From T3Sed10-213 sp012519365 (GTDB lineage Bacteria > Planctomycetota > Phycisphaerae > Sedimentisphaerales > Anaerohalosphaeraceae): 64,000 bases of DNA. The stretch is taken from positions 62,001 to 126,000 of the forward strand of contig JAPXLV010000001.1 of NCBI GenBank assembly GCA_033809355.1, read 5' to 3'. The notes beneath the pieces were generated by a model. That model had not been told where the DNA came from. It saw nothing but the letters and a program-made list of their open reading frames with translations, and did no database searches. A program made the position numbers and the translations under genes. Positions within the stretch are counted from its first letter, which is position 1. Every line of letters begins with the position of its first letter. Below are positions 16,934 through 25,114 of the stretch, in pieces.

Positions 16934-17421
16934 GACTTTCTCCTGTGCAAAATGGTTTTCGTTTTTCCTATACAGAACGTAATATGATAAACAATTTATC
17001 AAATCATACGTCCTTTGACAAGTGGAATATTTCAAAAAATTGGGGAACCTGCGGGTTTTAGGATTCGAGTTTCCCCGCCATATGGCCATATTACCTATTG
17101 AGTGTGTTTGTCAGGTTTGAGGGAACCCTCTCTTGTTCAAACAAAGCGGCTCCAGGCTCTTTTGCGAGTCTATAAGGCGGTTGCATCATAGGTCTTGAGT
17201 CCTTATGGTAGGCGGGACTGGTAAGCGTTCCGTAAGACCCAAAGCCCGGCCGAGCCGGTGGCACCGGCGTATCGCGGCTACCCCTGCGGTATTTTTGCCG
17301 GTCAACGCGATACGGGCAAGAGTGTTTCAAGCACTTGTCCGCGGCTCAAAAAACATCACGGGGCAGGCTCATTCGGCCCGCCCCGTGTTTTATCTCATGT
17401 CGTCTGTCCTAACTGTTGTCC
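16934..17421. other. 488-base gap with a compact set of strong helices (candidate structured RNA)
   Basis: No convincing gene. Three adjacent helices are visible: GGTCTT (17191-17196) with AAGACC (17234-17239), enclosing a possible pseudoknot; GCCGGT (17254-17259) with ACCGGC (17263-17268); and directly abutting it GTATCGCG (17269-17276) with CGCGATAC (17306-17313). The region ends at the leuB terminator. It could be a free small RNA or the 5' leader of the GH51 gene read on the minus strand. I do not recognise a known riboswitch or small RNA family. Confidence 0.4.
17347..17390 (-). terminator. Rho-independent terminator downstream of leuB
   Basis: CACGGGGC (17357-17364) pairs perfectly with GCCCCGTG (17380-17387). 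On the minus strand the stem is followed by ATG and six T (complement of 17348-17353), which fits the end of the leuACDB cluster 32 bases after the leuB stop. The plus strand also shows a short TTTTA, so it may act in both directions. Confidence 0.75.
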
Positions 17422-18507
17422 CTACTCGGCGACCTTTTGGGCAACCATATCGCCGACCTCGCTGGTGGAGTAGCCCATTTTGCCGGCGGCCAGAGATTTG
17501 AGTTTGTTGGCGGTGACCCAGCGGACGGCCTGTTCGACCTTCTCGGCCGCGGCCTCTTGGCCGAGGGTCTGAAGCATCATCCCCATCGCGCAGATAGCCG
17601 CCAGCGGATTGATCACGCCTTGGCCGGTGTACTTCGGCGCGCTGCCGCCGATAGGTTCGAACATAGAGACACCTTCGGGGTTGATGTTGCCCCCGGCGGC
17701 GATGCCCATGCCGCCCTGGGTAATCGCGCCCAAATCGGTGATGATATCGCCGAACAGATTGCCCGTGACCAAGACGTCGAACCATTCGGGGCTTTTAATC
17801 ATCCACATACAGGTGGCATCAACATGGTAATAGTCGCGCCGGATGTCAGGGTAGTATTTTTCGCCTATCTCGTGGAACGCCCGCTCCCACAGGTCATAGA
17901 TATAGGTCAGCACGTTGGTCTTGCCGACCAGTCCAAGGGTGTTTTCCTTGCCCACGCCGCGAGACTTTTTACCGTATTTGCGGGCATACTCGAAGGCGTA
18001 CTTCAAACAGCGATCCACCTGAAAGCGGCTATAAAGGGCGCTTTGCTCAGCCACTTCCTGAGGCGTGCCTTTCATCATAAAGCCCCCGGCCCCGCAATAG
18101 GCATCGCCGGTGTTTTCACGCACGACAACATAGTCAATCTCGGCCGGGCCTTTGTCTTTGATCGGGGTTTCGACGCCCGGAAACAGCCGCACCGGACGCA
18201 GGTTGATGTACTGGTCCAACTCAAACCGCATCCGCAGCAGCAGGCCTTTTTCGAGAATGCCGGGCTTGACGTCGGGATGACCAATGGCCCCCAGCAAAAT
18301 CGCATCATGCTGTTTGAGCTCGTCAATCGCACCATCCGGCAAAATCTCACCGGTGCGCTTGTATCGCTCTCCGCCGAAGTCAAAATAGGTCTTTTCGACC
18401 TTGAACCCAAACTTAGGCGCGACTGCATCCATCACCTTGACCGCTTCGGCCGTGACTTCCGGCCCCGTCCCGTCACCGCCGATAATCGCAATCTTATACG
18501 ATTTCAT
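17422..18507 (-). CDS. leuB: 3-isopropylmalate dehydrogenase (LeuB)
   Basis: Oxidatively decarboxylates 3-isopropylmalate to 2-ketoisocaproate with NAD, the third leucine-pathway step. The NAD/substrate motifs are in order: GGDGTGPEVTAEA at residues 10-22, LLRMRFELDQYINLRPVRLFPG (the arginine-rich substrate site) at about 90-111, VRENTGDAY at about 128, the metal site TGNLFGDIITDL with its aspartates, and FEPIGGSAPKYTGQG. At 361 residues it is typical. It is the last of four minus-strand leucine genes in the order leuA-leuC-leuD-leuB and is followed by a terminator. A homologous tartrate or isocitrate dehydrogenase is excluded by the gene context. Confidence 0.95.
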   Translation of the reverse strand: MKSYKIAIIGGDGTGPEVTAEAVKVMDAVAPKFGFKVEKTYFDFGGERYKRTGEILPDGAIDELKQHDAILLGAIGHPDVKPGILEKGLLLRMRFELDQYINLRPVRLFPGVETPIKDKGPAEIDYVVVRENTGDAYCGAGGFMMKGTPQEVAEQSALYSRFQVDRCLKYAFEYARKYGKKSRGVGKENTLGLVGKTNVLTYIYDLWERAFHEIGEKYYPDIRRDYYHVDATCMWMIKSPEWFDVLVTGNLFGDIITDLGAITQGGMGIAAGGNINPEGVSMFEPIGGSAPKYTGQGVINPLAAICAMGMMLQTLGQEAAAEKVEQAVRWVTANKLKSLAAGKMGYSTSEVGDMVAQKVAE

Positions 18508-18571
18508 CTCTGGCTTATCCTTTCAAAAGTAAGTTTCCGTTGATACAGAATCCCATTGCCTCAGTAAAACG

Positions 18572-18621
18572 GTAAAGGACAAACGGTAAACGTAAAAAAG
18601 AACATCAACGTTTGCCTTTAC
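18572..18621. repeat. 13-bp stem-loop between leuD and leuB
   Basis: GTAAAGGACAAACG (18572-18585) pairs with CGTTTGCCTTTAC (18609-18621) over 13 base pairs with one bulged A. It lies in the 171-base gap between leuD and leuB. There is no long T-run, so it may be an mRNA-stability or processing hairpin rather than a terminator. Confidence 0.5.
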
Positions 18622-18678
18622 AGCATCAAATATTCGAAACCGACCGTTTGAGAATTCATCCAATACACTCAAGGCCTG

Positions 18679-19161
18679 CTATTTTTGCTTTTTTATATGT
18701 TGCAGCAATCCCCCGTCGTTAACAATCTCCAGGGCAAAATCCGGCAGCGGTGTAAAGGGAATAGTCGTCCCCTGGGTTTTGTTGAAAATGGTGCCGGCTT
18801 TGTAATCGATCTCCAGTTCGTCGCCGTCGTTGATTTTCTGCAGGGCATCCGGCAGTTCTATCGGATAAAAACCGCAGTTGATGCAGTTGCGGTAAAAGAT
18901 GCGCGCAAACGATTGGGCGATGACCGCGCCGACCTTGGCGCCCTGAATCGCCCAGACGGCGTGTTCCCGACTGGAGCCGCAGCCGAAATCATCCCCGCAG
19001 ACAATCACATCGCCGGGGCGAACCTTCTGGACGAAATCGGGATCCAGATCTTCCAGACAATGGGCGGCCAGCTCGGCCGCATCGTCAGTATTCAAATACC
19101 GCGCCGGAATAATCTCATCGGTATTCACATGATCCCGTTGATACACATGTGCTTTTGCCAT
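18679..19161 (-). CDS. leuD: 3-isopropylmalate dehydratase small subunit (LeuD)
   Basis: The swivelling-domain subunit that, with LeuC, isomerises 2-isopropylmalate to 3-isopropylmalate. The archaeal/HacB-like short form of 160 residues shows VNTDEIIPARYLNTDD (about 11-26), VICGDDFGCGSSREHAVWAI with the substrate-contacting GSSREH, and FYRNCINCGF. ATG 19161 is preferred over an in-frame start at 19221, because GGGAG precedes it and the family begins MAKAHVY-like. It is separated from leuC by an unusually long 379-base gap that contains a decayed gene, so the two subunits are not translationally coupled as is common. Confidence 0.94.
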   Translation of the reverse strand: MAKAHVYQRDHVNTDEIIPARYLNTDDAAELAAHCLEDLDPDFVQKVRPGDVIVCGDDFGCGSSREHAVWAIQGAKVGAVIAQSFARIFYRNCINCGFYPIELPDALQKINDGDELEIDYKAGTIFNKTQGTTIPFTPLPDFALEIVNDGGLLQHIKKQK

Positions 19162-19185
19162 AAAAACTCCCATTTGACGTAAAAT

Positions 19186-19226
19186 ACGAAATCCGAATTT
19201 CGAAACACAACACAAATTCAAATTTC
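19186..19226 (+). repeat. Left arm of an imperfect inverted repeat flanking the S23 remnant
   Basis: Contains GAAATCCGAA (19188-19197) and ACAAATTC (19212-19219). Both words recur in inverted orientation on the other side of the four-helix-bundle remnant. Here they are separated by 14 extra bases. Confidence 0.5.
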
Positions 19227-19245
19227 AAACTGCAATTTTCAAATC

Positions 19246-19480
19246 TTATTCACTTTTACGCAGCATGACGCCGAAAATAGCTGTCAGTTCCATTGCTTCG
19301 TTTGTCCAAACACGACCTTCGTGAATTGCTGCATTCTCAATGACAAGCAGCAATCGGAGCCGGTATCTTGCGGCTTTGGTTTTTTCAGCTGATCGTAATT
19401 CTCATCACAAAATCTCGAACGCTTTTTGCAACGTGATATGCCCGTTCTTGCCCGTCATCGTGTTTTATTTTTTTGGGAAT
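19246..19480 (-). pseudogene. Decayed four-helix-bundle (S23/Avd-like) gene remnant
   Basis: Reading the minus strand in two frames gives pieces that together look like the C-terminal half of an S23-type four-helix-bundle protein. The first piece is ERAYHVAKSVRDFVMRITIS, ending in TGA. The second, shifted by one frame, is AEKTKAARYRLRLLLVIENA, continuing to WTNEAMELTAIFGVMLRKSE and stop (19246-19248). The family pattern as I know it is KKDFxMRIKISxKEAKExxxWLRLL ... EAxELxxIFGAILRKSE, so the match is in order and spacing. The N-terminal half is missing. These proteins are often encoded in small elements inserted between genes; the flanks here carry inverted repeats. Not expected to be functional. 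Confidence 0.55.
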
Positions 19481-19509
19481 CGAACATTGGAATTTGTTTC
19501 GGATTTCCC
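19475..19509 (-). repeat. Right arm of an imperfect inverted repeat flanking the S23 remnant
   Basis: On the minus strand it reads GAAATCCGAA (complement of 19498-19507) immediately followed by ACAAATTC (complement of 19490-19497), the same words as the left arm. Its own ends, GGGAA and TTCCC, can pair as well. Confidence 0.5.
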
Positions 19510-19540
19510 AGATTCGAGTTTCGCAGTCCCCTGTAAGTCC

Positions 19541-20803
19541 CTATAAGTAGTTTCTGCAATCTGCCAATTTCCCTTCCACCGCGGAGGCCGCAGCGGTGGC
19601 GGGACTGGCCAGGTACACCTCACTTTTGGGGCTGCCCATTCGGCCGACAAAGTTCCGATTGGTCGTGCTGATGCACTTTTCACCGGCGGCCAGAATGCCC
19701 ATAAAACCGCCCAGACACGCCCCGCAGGTCGGGGCGCTGATCACACAGCCGGCATCGTAGAAAATCTCGGCCAGGCCTTCGTCCACCATCTGTTTCCAAA
19801 CCTCCGGCGTGGCCGGCACGACAATGGTGCGAATCTTGACCTGTTTGCCCTTCAGAATCGACGCGGCCACCCGCAAATCCTCGATGCGTCCGTTGGTGCA
19901 GCTTCCGATATAGCACTGATCCATCGCCAGCCCCGCGCACAGACTGATGGGCTGGCCGTTGCTGGGCAGATGCGGCAGCGCCACCATTGGCTCAAGGGCT
20001 GAACAATCGATGGTGTCTTTGTACACATACGCCGCCTCGGGGTCGGATTCAAAGACGGTATAGTCGGTCTTGCCTTTGAGCCGACCGGCCAGATAGGTCC
20101 GGGTCGTGTCATCGACGCCGATAATGCCGCTCTTGCCGCCGGCTTCAATAGCCATATTGGTCATGGTCATCCGCGCCTCCATCGACATACTCTTCAGCGC
20201 CGGCCCGACAAACTCCATGGCCTTATACAAGGCTCCGTCGGTGCCGATACGGCGAATCACCTCAAGAATCACATCTTTACTGTAGACGCCCAACAGCAGC
20301 GAGCCGGTTAATGTAAACTTCATCGAGGCCGGAACCTTGAACCACAAAATCCCCGTCGCAATGGCCGCGGCCAGGTCAGTCGAGCCGATCCCTGTCGAGA
20401 AGGCACCGAACGCGCCATACGTGCAGGTGTGGCTGTCGCCGCCGACAATCACCTCGCCGGGACGGATATGCCCCTGCTCGGGCAGCAGTGCATGGCAGAC
20501 GCCCGCCCGGCCGAGTTTGTAGTAATACGTAATGCCTTTTTCGCGTGCCCACATGTCCAGCCGCTTGTGCAGTTCGGCACTTTTGATGTCTTTGGCCGGC
20601 TGAAAGTGATCCGGCGTCACGACGATTTTGTCCGGGTCGAACACGCGATCGATGCCGTGTTCCTTAAGCATCGAAATCGCCGGCGGCGTCGTTACATCAT
20701 GGCACATCACCACGTCTATCTTCGCATTGACCAAATCGCCCGCTTTGACCGATGTCTTACCGGCCGCACGAGCAAAAATCTTTTCCGTGATCGTCATCTT
20801 CAT
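19541..20803 (-). CDS. leuC: 3-isopropylmalate dehydratase large subunit (LeuC)
   Basis: The aconitase-fold subunit that binds the [4Fe-4S] cluster for the second leucine step. It is the 420-residue archaeal/HacA-like form, beginning MKMTITEKIFARAAGK. The substrate loops HVMC-like MCHDVTTPPAIS and VVTPDHFQPAKDIKS, and GGDSHTCTYGAFGAFSTGIGSTD are present. The cluster cysteines lie in IGSCTNGRIEDL and in APTCGACLGG. ATG 20803 is preferred over TTG 20809, because GGAAGG lies nine bases ahead. It pairs with the short LeuD in this cluster, which is consistent since both belong to the archaeal-type pair. It might also act on homoaconitate or citramalate in other contexts, but the neighbours argue for leucine. 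Confidence 0.95.
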   Translation of the reverse strand: MKMTITEKIFARAAGKTSVKAGDLVNAKIDVVMCHDVTTPPAISMLKEHGIDRVFDPDKIVVTPDHFQPAKDIKSAELHKRLDMWAREKGITYYYKLGRAGVCHALLPEQGHIRPGEVIVGGDSHTCTYGAFGAFSTGIGSTDLAAAIATGILWFKVPASMKFTLTGSLLLGVYSKDVILEVIRRIGTDGALYKAMEFVGPALKSMSMEARMTMTNMAIEAGGKSGIIGVDDTTRTYLAGRLKGKTDYTVFESDPEAAYVYKDTIDCSALEPMVALPHLPSNGQPISLCAGLAMDQCYIGSCTNGRIEDLRVAASILKGKQVKIRTIVVPATPEVWKQMVDEGLAEIFYDAGCVISAPTCGACLGGFMGILAAGEKCISTTNRNFVGRMGSPKSEVYLASPATAAASAVEGKLADCRNYL

Positions 20804-20974
20804 TGACAAAGACCTTCCAAAAATGAAATAAACATCGCTTCAAATATCAAAAAGTAAACAGCAAAATGACCTGTACAATTCAAAAAGATTCCGTTGCCGC
20901 AGAACGTGCTGAGCCGAAGACCGCTTTGACTTTAATCGGTCATTTTGTTTTTTTATGGCTGATATTTGCTTTTT

Positions 20975-22528
20975 CTACAGGGCTGCTTTTTCTCCTTTAC
21001 AAGCGCCGGCACAGGCTGTCATCCGGTTGATCGCGTCCAGATAGGCCTTGGCGCTGGCTTCGACAATGTCGGTGGACACCCCTCGGCCGATATAGGTACG
21101 TCTGTTGGCGTCTTTGATCCGCACGGTCGCTTCGCCCATCGCCTCTTTGCCGCCGGTGATGGCTCGCATCGAGTAATTCTCCAGCTCGGGGGTTTGCCCC
21201 GTAGCCAGACGAATCGCCTCATAGGCCGCATCAACCGGCCCATCACCGCAGGCAGCGGCTTGCTTTACCTGTCCATCCCGTATACGGATGCGTACCGTGG
21301 CGGTCGGAATTGTCCCCGTGCCGCTGGTAACGTTCATATACTCCAGCACATATCTCTGATCTACGGTACGCACCTCGTCGTTGATGATGGCGGCAATGTC
21401 CTCATCGAACACCTCTTTCTTCTTGTCGGCAATCTCAAGAAACTTTTCGTAAGCCGCCTGAATTTCTGGCTCGGACAGATTATACCCCAACTGGCGACAG
21501 CGCTCGACAAAGCCATGACGACCCGAATGCCGTCCAAGTACCATACGCGAACCGCTCAGGCCGATCATCTCCGGCGTCATAATCTCATAGGTCTCGCGGT
21601 GCTTGAGGATGCCGTCCACGTGAATGCCCGACTCGTGGGCAAAGGCGTTCTTGCCGACAATCGCCTTGTTCGGCTGAATCACAAAGCCGGTCAACTGTGA
21701 GACGAGTTGACTGGTGCGGAAAATTTCCCGCGTATTGATGTTGGTCGTGACTTTGTCCTCAAAGAAGTCGTGGCGCGTATGAATCGCCATCACCACCTCT
21801 TCCATCGCCGCATTGCCGGCTCGCTCACCGATGCCGTTGATGGTGCACTCGACTTGCCGAGCACCGCTGCGGACGCCGGCCAGCGAGTTGGCCGTGGCCA
21901 TCCCCAAATCATTATGGCAATGCGTACTGAGCACGGCCTTTTCGATGCCCTTGACGTTTTGCCGAAGTTTGGCGATGAGCTGTCCGTACTCCATCGGCAT
22001 AAGGTACCCGACCGTATCGGGAATATTCAGTGTCGCAGCACCAGCCTCGATGACCGCCGACAAAATCTCATACAAAAAATTCAAGTCGCTGCGGCTGGCA
22101 TCTTCCGGCGAAAATTCCACATCCTCGGTGTGCTGCCGGGCCATCTGAACCGCCTCGACCGCCATTTTCAGGACGTGGTCGGGGCTCTTTCGCAATTTGT
22201 ATTCCATATGGATGGGACTTGTCGCGATAAAGGTATGGATACGCCGTTTCGACGCCGCGGCCAGCGCCTTGCCGGCCGCATCGATATCTTTCTGGTTGGC
22301 CCGCGCCAGGCCGCAGATGACCGGCCCGTCCACCTGCTCGGCACACAACCGCGTTGCCTCAAATTGGGCCGGCGAGGAGATGGGAAACCCTGCCTCAATC
22401 ACGTCCACACCCATCTTGGCCAATTGATGGGCAATTTCGAGTTTTTCGCTGACCGACAACGCTGCCCCGGGCGATTGTTCACCGTCACGCAGCGTCGTAT
22501 CAAAAATAAGCACTTTTTCCGCTGACAT
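20975..22528 (-). CDS. leuA: 2-isopropylmalate synthase (LeuA)
   Basis: Condenses acetyl-CoA with 2-ketoisovalerate, the committed leucine step. The catalytic TIM barrel starts with IFDTTLRDGEQSPGAALS (residues 8-25, metal-binding Asp and Arg). It continues with STHCHNDLGMATANSLAG holding the two metal histidines, INGIGERAGNAAMEEVVM, and AFAHESGIHVDGILK. The C-terminal LeuA dimer/allosteric domain (about 390-510, ending in cysteines) is complete, so leucine feedback inhibition is expected. At 517 residues it is standard. Upstream is GGAGA as ribosome-binding site; it is the first gene of leuACDB. Confidence 0.95.
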   Translation of the reverse strand: MSAEKVLIFDTTLRDGEQSPGAALSVSEKLEIAHQLAKMGVDVIEAGFPISSPAQFEATRLCAEQVDGPVICGLARANQKDIDAAGKALAAASKRRIHTFIATSPIHMEYKLRKSPDHVLKMAVEAVQMARQHTEDVEFSPEDASRSDLNFLYEILSAVIEAGAATLNIPDTVGYLMPMEYGQLIAKLRQNVKGIEKAVLSTHCHNDLGMATANSLAGVRSGARQVECTINGIGERAGNAAMEEVVMAIHTRHDFFEDKVTTNINTREIFRTSQLVSQLTGFVIQPNKAIVGKNAFAHESGIHVDGILKHRETYEIMTPEMIGLSGSRMVLGRHSGRHGFVERCRQLGYNLSEPEIQAAYEKFLEIADKKKEVFDEDIAAIINDEVRTVDQRYVLEYMNVTSGTGTIPTATVRIRIRDGQVKQAAACGDGPVDAAYEAIRLATGQTPELENYSMRAITGGKEAMGEATVRIKDANRRTYIGRGVSTDIVEASAKAYLDAINRMTACAGACKGEKAAL

Positions 22529-22584
22529 AGTATTTCTCCGATAGGTTCAAAAGAAGTTGCTATTATGCCCAAAAAGGGCGCATA

Positions 22585-22597
22585 TTTCCACTGGAAA
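22585..22597. promoter_or_regulatory. Palindrome near the leuA -35 region (putative operator)
   Basis: TTTCCA-C-TGGAAA is a perfect 6+1+6 palindrome placed where a -35 box would sit for the CATAAT at 22562-22567. A second palindrome, GCCC-AAAAA-GGGC, falls between them. Together they suggest repression of leuA by an unknown dimeric regulator; this is inference from symmetry and position only. Confidence 0.35.
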
Positions 22598-22803
22598 CTA
22601 AAAAAACAAGAGGGTACTGAGGGGATTTTGAGAGATTTATGCGCCGCAGGGGCGCAGAATAAACAGATCGACCAAGTCGATTTTAGCAATTACACACTGT
22701 GACTGCATTAACTTCATAACTCAGACGATACCGACAAACCCCTCTCATTGCAAGCGAAAACTCTGTGTTTTGTCCCGTTTTTTCAAACCGTCCTGTGTTG
22801 GTC

Positions 22804-22832
22804 TTGCCCAGCCTTGCCGTAACGGCTATAAT
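22804..22832 (+). promoter_or_regulatory. Candidate promoter of the GH29 gene
   Basis: TTGCCC (22804-22809), 17 bases, then a perfect TATAAT (22827-22832). A start of transcription near 22839 would give a leader of about 50 bases containing the AGAGGAAG ribosome-binding site before ATG 22889. Confidence 0.55.
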
Positions 22833-22888
22833 CCGACCGTTATCCCGCGTTAAACACAAGTGTAAAAAAACCAAAAAGAGGAAGAAAA

Positions 22889-25114
22889 ATGAGCATTCGA
22901 TTTAATCAACAGTCTTTGAGGATGGTTTTTTTGACTATTCTGGTGGGTGTTCCCTGTCGGGCTGCTGATCAGCAAACGTATTATGTGCAGACCGTGAAAA
23001 TCCCCGACGGATATACGCATTCACAGAAGGTCGAACTTTCCGCTCGCGTCTTGCCCCATCCCCGACAACGGATATGGTTCGATGATGAATTCTTTGGGTT
23101 TATCCATTTTGGGGTCAATACCTTTACTGGCCGAGAGTGGGGCACAGGTAAGGAAGAGCCGGCTCTGTTTAATCCCGGCAATCTGGACACCGATTCGTGG
23201 TGCGAACTGCTCAAGGCAGCCAGGATGCAAAGAGTGGTGATGGTGGCCAAGCATCACGATGGATTTTGCCTTTGGCAGACCCGCTACACGTCGCATTCTG
23301 TGGCCGATTCGCCCTGGCGTCATGGGCAGGGGGACGTGCTTAAGGAGGTGGCAGAATCGTGTAAAAAATATGGCTTAAAGCTGGGCATCTATCTTTCCCC
23401 GGCCGATTTGTATCAAATTGAGCGGCCGGGCGGTTATTACGGCAACGGTAGCGCGTTTACCGAGCGTGTCATTCCCCGACCCGTGCCCGGGCGTCCTTTC
23501 ACGGATAAACGCACCTTTACGTATGTGTTGGATGATTACAATGAGTATTTTATGAATCAACTGTTTGAGTTGTTGACCGAGTATGGCCCGATTTATGAGG
23601 TCTGGTTTGACGGGGCCAACCCCAAGCCGGGAACCGGCCAGACCTATACTTATAAGGAATGGTTTGACTTGATTCGCCAATTGGCTCCCGATGCGGTGAT
23701 TTTTGGAAAAGGGCCCGATGCGCGATGGTGCGGCAATGAAGCCGGTCGAACACGTCAAGCGGAATACAATGTCATCCCGCTGTCTGTTTCGCCGGATACC
23801 TATGATTGGCCGGACAGAACCGAGCCAACTATTGCCGGTCGCGATAAAATTGACCATAACACACGCTATTTCCATTATTATCCCGCTGAGACCAACACCT
23901 CTATTCGGAACGGATGGTTTTGGCGCAACGACCATGAGCAGCAGGTTCGCAGCGTGGACGATGTGTTTGATATCTATGAGCGTTCTGTCGGCGGCAACAG
24001 TATTTTTCTGTTGAATGTTCCCCCCAATACCGACGGACAAATCTCGACCCGCGATGCCGAGGTGCTTCGGGCCGTCGGCCGGAGAATCTCTGCCGTCTAT
24101 AGCGAGTCCCTGCTCAAAGACGCGCGTGCCTCGGTGGAGAATGTGCTGGACGGTGATCCGGACACGTGGTGGCAGGCACCGGTCCCAGAGGCCTCATTTG
24201 AAGTATTTTTGCCTGAAAAAAGGACGGTCAATCGGTTTGTCATCCGGGAGGCCATTGCCCATCGAGGAGAACGCGCCGAGGCGCATTATCTCGAAGCACG
24301 GGTGGCCGGCGACTGGGTTCGCGTTGCCGAGGGCAAGACCATCGGCCATAAACGGATTCTTCGTTTCGCTCCGGTGCAGGCCGACGCATTCAGGCTGACG
24401 GTGACCCAGTCGCGTCTGGAGCCGTGCATTGCGGAGGTGTCAGCACATTTATATGACGAATCCTTCAAGCCAATCGCTATTCAGCACGACGCCGAGGGGA
24501 TTGTCACCATTCAGGTTGTCGATTCGCCGATTGGCAGCAGGCAAGCCCTCTCGGAGTATGTCCCGCCTATTTTCTATACACTTGACGGGACAACACCAAC
24601 GTCCGGGTCTATCCGTTATGAAGGGCCGTTCGCGCTGCCGCTGGGCGGGCATGTTCAGGCACGGCTGATTGTGGACGGCAAAGAAGGACCCGTCTGTTCG
24701 GTTCGACTGGGTATGGCCCCGAGCGGCTGGACGGCGAGGGATTCACAAGGACGCCCCGATGCGATGCGGGCGCTGGATGGCAACCCACAAACCCACTGGG
24801 TTGCTGACGCGACCGAGACGCAGAGCCTGACGATCGATATGGGGCGGGATTATCCCATCGGCGGATTGACTTATCTTCCCCATCCGGACGGCGGCCGCAT
24901 TGAGTCCTATGAGGTGCATATCAGCCGCGACGGGCAGACTTGGCGCCTCATTCATCGCGGGACATTCGGCAATATCGTCAACGATCCGAGCCTGCGAACG
25001 GAGCTGTTTGAGGCCCGATATACCGCGCGGTTTGTAAAGCTGGCAAATCTGCGTCCTCCGTCCTCCGAGACGCGCATTGGGGCGGCGGAAATCGAAATCC
25101 TGGCCGCAAAATGA
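22889..25114 (+). CDS. Secreted GH29 alpha-L-fucosidase with C-terminal discoidin-type domains
   Basis: Hydrolyses terminal alpha-L-fucose from glycans. Residues 1-25 form a signal peptide ending RAA. The GH29 barrel spans about 60-400: FGFIHFGVNTFTGREWGTG, then KHHDGFCLW at 121-129, YLSPADLY, and the nucleophile D241 in VWFDGAN. It finishes with SVGGNSIFLLNVPPNTDG, a GH29 hallmark. A first F5/8 C-like domain covers about 405-525, a chitobiase-like beta domain with PIFYTLDGTTPTSGSIRYEGPF about 540-620, and a second F5/8 C-like domain about 625-740. The distribution of domains resembles GH29 enzymes of marine and gut degraders. It is a single-gene transcription unit by its own promoter, divergent from leuA. 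Confidence 0.93.
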   Translation: MSIRFNQQSLRMVFLTILVGVPCRAADQQTYYVQTVKIPDGYTHSQKVELSARVLPHPRQRIWFDDEFFGFIHFGVNTFTGREWGTGKEEPALFNPGNLDTDSWCELLKAARMQRVVMVAKHHDGFCLWQTRYTSHSVADSPWRHGQGDVLKEVAESCKKYGLKLGIYLSPADLYQIERPGGYYGNGSAFTERVIPRPVPGRPFTDKRTFTYVLDDYNEYFMNQLFELLTEYGPIYEVWFDGANPKPGTGQTYTYKEWFDLIRQLAPDAVIFGKGPDARWCGNEAGRTRQAEYNVIPLSVSPDTYDWPDRTEPTIAGRDKIDHNTRYFHYYPAETNTSIRNGWFWRNDHEQQVRSVDDVFDIYERSVGGNSIFLLNVPPNTDGQISTRDAEVLRAVGRRISAVYSESLLKDARASVENVLDGDPDTWWQAPVPEASFEVFLPEKRTVNRFVIREAIAHRGERAEAHYLEARVAGDWVRVAEGKTIGHKRILRFAPVQADAFRLTVTQSRLEPCIAEVSAHLYDESFKPIAIQHDAEGIVTIQVVDSPIGSRQALSEYVPPIFYTLDGTTPTSGSIRYEGPFALPLGGHVQARLIVDGKEGPVCSVRLGMAPSGWTARDSQGRPDAMRALDGNPQTHWVADATETQSLTIDMGRDYPIGGLTYLPHPDGGRIESYEVHISRDGQTWRLIHRGTFGNIVNDPSLRTELFEARYTARFVKLANLRPPSSETRIGAAEIEILAAK

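Larger units (their letters stand above)
22529..22888. other. 360-base divergent promoter region between leuA and the GH29 gene
   Basis: No gene is supported. On the minus side a CATAAT box (complement of 22562-22567) lies about 28 bases before the leuA start. It is preceded by GCCCAAAAAGGGC (22567-22579) and the perfect 13-base palindrome TTTCCACTGGAAA (22585-22597), possible operator sites. No leucine-codon leader peptide is visible. The plus side holds the GH29 promoter listed separately. Confidence 0.45.

Noticed and set aside
17191..17313. Known small RNA (SRP RNA, RNase P RNA, tmRNA, c-di-GMP or cobalamin riboswitch)
   Set aside because: None of the conserved core sequences of these RNAs is visible, although strong helices are present; kept as an unassigned structured region.
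22529..22888. Leucine attenuator or leader peptide upstream of leuA
   Set aside because: No short frame with repeated leucine codons and no terminator/antiterminator pair was found in the leuA leader.
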